From Candidatus Latescibacterota bacterium (GTDB lineage: Bacteria; Latescibacterota; UBA2968; UBA8231), in NCBI GenBank assembly GCA_022825185.1, contig JAJDYK010000210.1:1-7099 (forward strand): a stretch of 7,099 nucleotides of DNA. The letters are read 5' to 3'. Every line of letters begins with the position of its first letter. Position 1 is the first letter of the stretch. Below the pieces are notes generated by a model. The model saw only the letters and a program-made list of their open reading frames with translations. It searched no databases and was not told the DNA's origin. Shown here piece by piece: positions 4,932-7,099 of the stretch. A program made the translations under genes and the position numbers.

Positions 4932-7099
4932 ATGAGCAACACCCAAGAACTACAAGCCGAACTAAGCGAGTGGCTCGAATCTCTCGATTACGTGCTGGCC
5001 CATAGAACGCCCGCGCAGGTCCTCAAGCTCCTGCAACAGCTCCAAACCCACGCCGCAGAAGCCGGCGTCGGCACGCCCTTCAGCGTCAATACGCCCTACA
5101 TCAACACCATTCCCCGCGATCAGCAGCCCCCCTATCCGGGCAGCCGTGAGATCGAGCGACGGATCAAAAGCATCGTGCGCTGGAACGCCATGGCCATGGT
5201 CGTGCGCGCCAATCACGACTCCAACGTCGGCGGCCACATCTCGACTTACGCCTCTTCAGCCACCCTCTACGAGGTCGGCTACAACCACTTCTTCCGCGCC
5301 CCCAGCAACGGCCATCCCGGCGACCAGATATACTTCCAAGGGCACGCCTCCCCCGGCATGTACGCCCGCGCCTTCGTCGAAGGGCGCCTCAACGAGCATC
5401 AATTGCAAAACTTCCGCCGCGAATTGCAAGAAGGCGGTGGCCTCGCCTCCTATCCGCACCCTTGGCTGATGCCGGACTTTTGGCAGTTTCCAACCGTGTC
5501 TATGGGCTTAGGCCCCATCCTTTCGATCTATCAGGCGCGCTTCAACCGCTACCTCGAAAACCGCGGCCTCAAGTCCGCTGACGACAGCAAGGTGTGGGCC
5601 TTTTTGGGCGACGGCGAGTGCGACGAGCCCGAGAGCTTGGGCGCGCTTACCCTCGCTGCGCGCGAACAACTCAACAACCTCATCTGGGTAGTAAACTGCA
5701 ACCTCCAGCGTCTCGACGGCCCGGTGCGCGGCAATGGGAAGATAATACAAGAACTTGAAGCGATCTTCCGCGGCGCTGGCTGGAACGTCATCAAGGTGAT
5801 CTGGGGCGACGACTGGGATCCGCTCTTGGAACAGGACGCCGACGGCAGCTTGGCTCAGCGCATGAACGAGGTAGTAGATGGCCAGTACCAGAAGTACTCG
5901 GTCTCCGACGGCAGCTACATCCGCCACGACTTTTTCGGCACCGACCCCAAACTAGCCGCTATGGTCGAGTCCTACTCGGACGAACAACTACAGAAAATGC
6001 GGCGCGGCGGCCACGATCCAGAAAAGGTCTATGCCGCCTACCAGCAAGCCATCGCCCACAAGAGCGCGCCCACCGTCATCCTCGCCAAGACCATCAAGGG
6101 CTACGGCATGGGCGAGGCCGGCGAGGGCAAGAACATCACCCATCAGCAAAAAAAGCTCAACGAAGACGAGATCCGCCTTTTCCGCACTCGCTTCGGCATC
6201 CCCATCTCGGACGATGAGGTTGCGGAGACACCCTTCTACCGCCCACCGGACGACAGCCCAGAAATCCAGTACATCCGCCAGCGGCGGGAAAGCCTTGGCG
6301 GCTACGTACCCCAGCGACAAGTAATGGCTCCTCCGCTGGCCATGCCGCCGGAAACCCTTTGGGAAGAATTCAAAAAGAGCTCGGGCAAGCGCGAATTTGC
6401 CACGACGATGGCCTTCGTTGCGGTCATGCGCAAACTCATGCAAGACAAGCAAATCGGCAATCTAGTCGTCCCTATCGTCCCCGACGAATCGCGCACCTTC
6501 GGCATGGAGCCCCTCTTCCGCCAATTCGGGATCTATTCGAGCCTAGGCCAGCTATACGAGCCAGTCGATAAAGACGTCATCACTTACTACAAAGAGGCCA
6601 AAGACGGCCAGATACTCGAAGAGGGCATCACCGAAGCCGGCTCTATGTCCTCCTTTATCGCGGCCGGCTCAGCCTATGCCACTCACGGCATCAACACCAT
6701 CCCCTTCTTCATCTACTACTCGATGTTTGGGATGCAGCGGATCGGCGATTTGGTCTGGCTGGCCGGCGACATGCGGGTCAAGGGCTTCATGGTCGGCGGC
6801 ACGGCCGGGCGCACCACACTCAACGGCGAGGGGCTGCAACACGAGGACGGGCACAGCCACCTGTTGGCCTATCCAGTGCCCAATCTCGAAGCCTACGATC
6901 CTGCCTTTGGCTACGAAATCGCCGTCATCATCCGCGAGGGCATCCGCCGCATGTACGTCGAGCAGGAGGACGTGTTCTACTACCTGACGGTCGAAAACGA
7001 CATCTATTCCATGCCGGAGATGCCCGACGGCGTCGAAGAAGGCATTCTCAAAGGCATGTACAAGTTCAAACCCTCGGCCAAGAAACGCGCCCGCCTCAA
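4932..7099 (+). CDS. aceE: Pyruvate dehydrogenase E1 component, homodimeric type, 3'-truncated
   Basis: Thiamine-diphosphate-dependent decarboxylase (EC 1.2.4.1) that decarboxylates pyruvate and passes the acetyl group to the lipoyl domain of E2 in the cytoplasmic pyruvate dehydrogenase complex. 722 residues are visible; the E. coli protein has 887, so about 165 are lost past the window end. Visible landmarks: YINTIP then ERRI and RWNAM near the N-terminus; active-site histidines in GGHIST (H102) and YFQGHASPG (H138); the ThDP/metal motif GDGECDEPES beginning at G226 and closing with NCNLQRLDGPVRGNGK (N255, N257); H404 in NITHQQKK; the glutamate in ILEEGITE (E564); and the QHEDGHSH loop (636-643). 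GDGEC has Cys where the enzymes I recall have Met; this should not impair metal binding. The start is ATG with an AAAGGAA ribosome site 11 bases upstream. E2 (aceF) would be expected downstream, outside the window. Confidence 0.96.
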   Translation, partial: MSNTQELQAELSEWLESLDYVLAHRTPAQVLKLLQQLQTHAAEAGVGTPFSVNTPYINTIPRDQQPPYPGSREIERRIKSIVRWNAMAMVVRANHDSNVGGHISTYASSATLYEVGYNHFFRAPSNGHPGDQIYFQGHASPGMYARAFVEGRLNEHQLQNFRRELQEGGGLASYPHPWLMPDFWQFPTVSMGLGPILSIYQARFNRYLENRGLKSADDSKVWAFLGDGECDEPESLGALTLAAREQLNNLIWVVNCNLQRLDGPVRGNGKIIQELEAIFRGAGWNVIKVIWGDDWDPLLEQDADGSLAQRMNEVVDGQYQKYSVSDGSYIRHDFFGTDPKLAAMVESYSDEQLQKMRRGGHDPEKVYAAYQQAIAHKSAPTVILAKTIKGYGMGEAGEGKNITHQQKKLNEDEIRLFRTRFGIPISDDEVAETPFYRPPDDSPEIQYIRQRRESLGGYVPQRQVMAPPLAMPPETLWEEFKKSSGKREFATTMAFVAVMRKLMQDKQIGNLVVPIVPDESRTFGMEPLFRQFGIYSSLGQLYEPVDKDVITYYKEAKDGQILEEGITEAGSMSSFIAAGSAYATHGINTIPFFIYYSMFGMQRIGDLVWLAGDMRVKGFMVGGTAGRTTLNGEGLQHEDGHSHLLAYPVPNLEAYDPAFGYEIAVIIREGIRRMYVEQEDVFYYLTVENDIYSMPEMPDGVEEGILKGMYKFKPSAKKRARL

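Noticed and set aside
5146..5469. 107-codon plus-strand frame overlapping the start of aceE
   Set aside because: Out of frame with aceE, rich in Thr, Pro, Ser and Ala as expected of a shifted reading of GC-rich codons, and without a domain.
5508..5927. 139-codon minus-strand open frame opposite aceE
   Set aside because: Shadow frame in GC-rich coding DNA; aceE motifs are continuous through this stretch on the plus strand and no ribosome site is seen.
5988..6452. 154-codon minus-strand open frame opposite aceE
   Set aside because: Again antisense to continuous aceE sequence, with a composition typical of the reverse of a GC-rich gene and no known family features.

Overview
The window holds four protein genes, two of which are cut by its edges. 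The DNA is moderately GC-rich and densely coding, apart from one AT-rich divergent intergenic region. I see no rRNA, tRNA, CRISPR array, insertion sequence or integrase. The two central proteins have a TonB-like membrane anchor, so the host is most likely a diderm (Gram-negative-type) bacterium. The AceE protein reads more like actinobacterial AceE than like the E. coli enzyme, which argues against an ordinary proteobacterium. An uncultured diderm phylum is my guess from memory of motifs, not a demonstrated assignment.

Layout: (1) 1-1176, plus strand, is the C-terminal ~391 residues of an AGCS-family sodium:alanine/glycine symporter whose start lies before the window. (2) 1180-2943 and 3015-4778, minus strand, are two tandem 587-residue copies of the same protein: a TonB-like N-terminal anchor with an SxxxH transmembrane motif, a charged and proline-rich linker, a DUF4159 domain, and a PEGA-like C-terminal domain. 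They lie in a direct repeat (1193-2967 and 3022-4802) and are probably transcribed from the 4778 side, copy B first and then copy A. (3) 4779-4931 is an AT-rich divergent intergenic region with probable promoters in both directions. (4) 4932 to the window end, plus strand, is most of aceE, the homodimeric pyruvate dehydrogenase E1 component.

The transporter and AceE are standard metabolic proteins. Nothing in the sequence ties them functionally to the DUF4159 pair. The pair is the unusual part of the window. Both proteins look built to sit in the inner membrane, couple through the transmembrane helix to an ExbB/ExbD-type motor, and expose a cysteine-free DUF4159 domain and a PEGA-like domain outside the cytoplasm. 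The two copies are nearly identical at both ends but differ sharply in one segment of about 95 residues inside the DUF4159 domain, as expected if that segment sets specificity.
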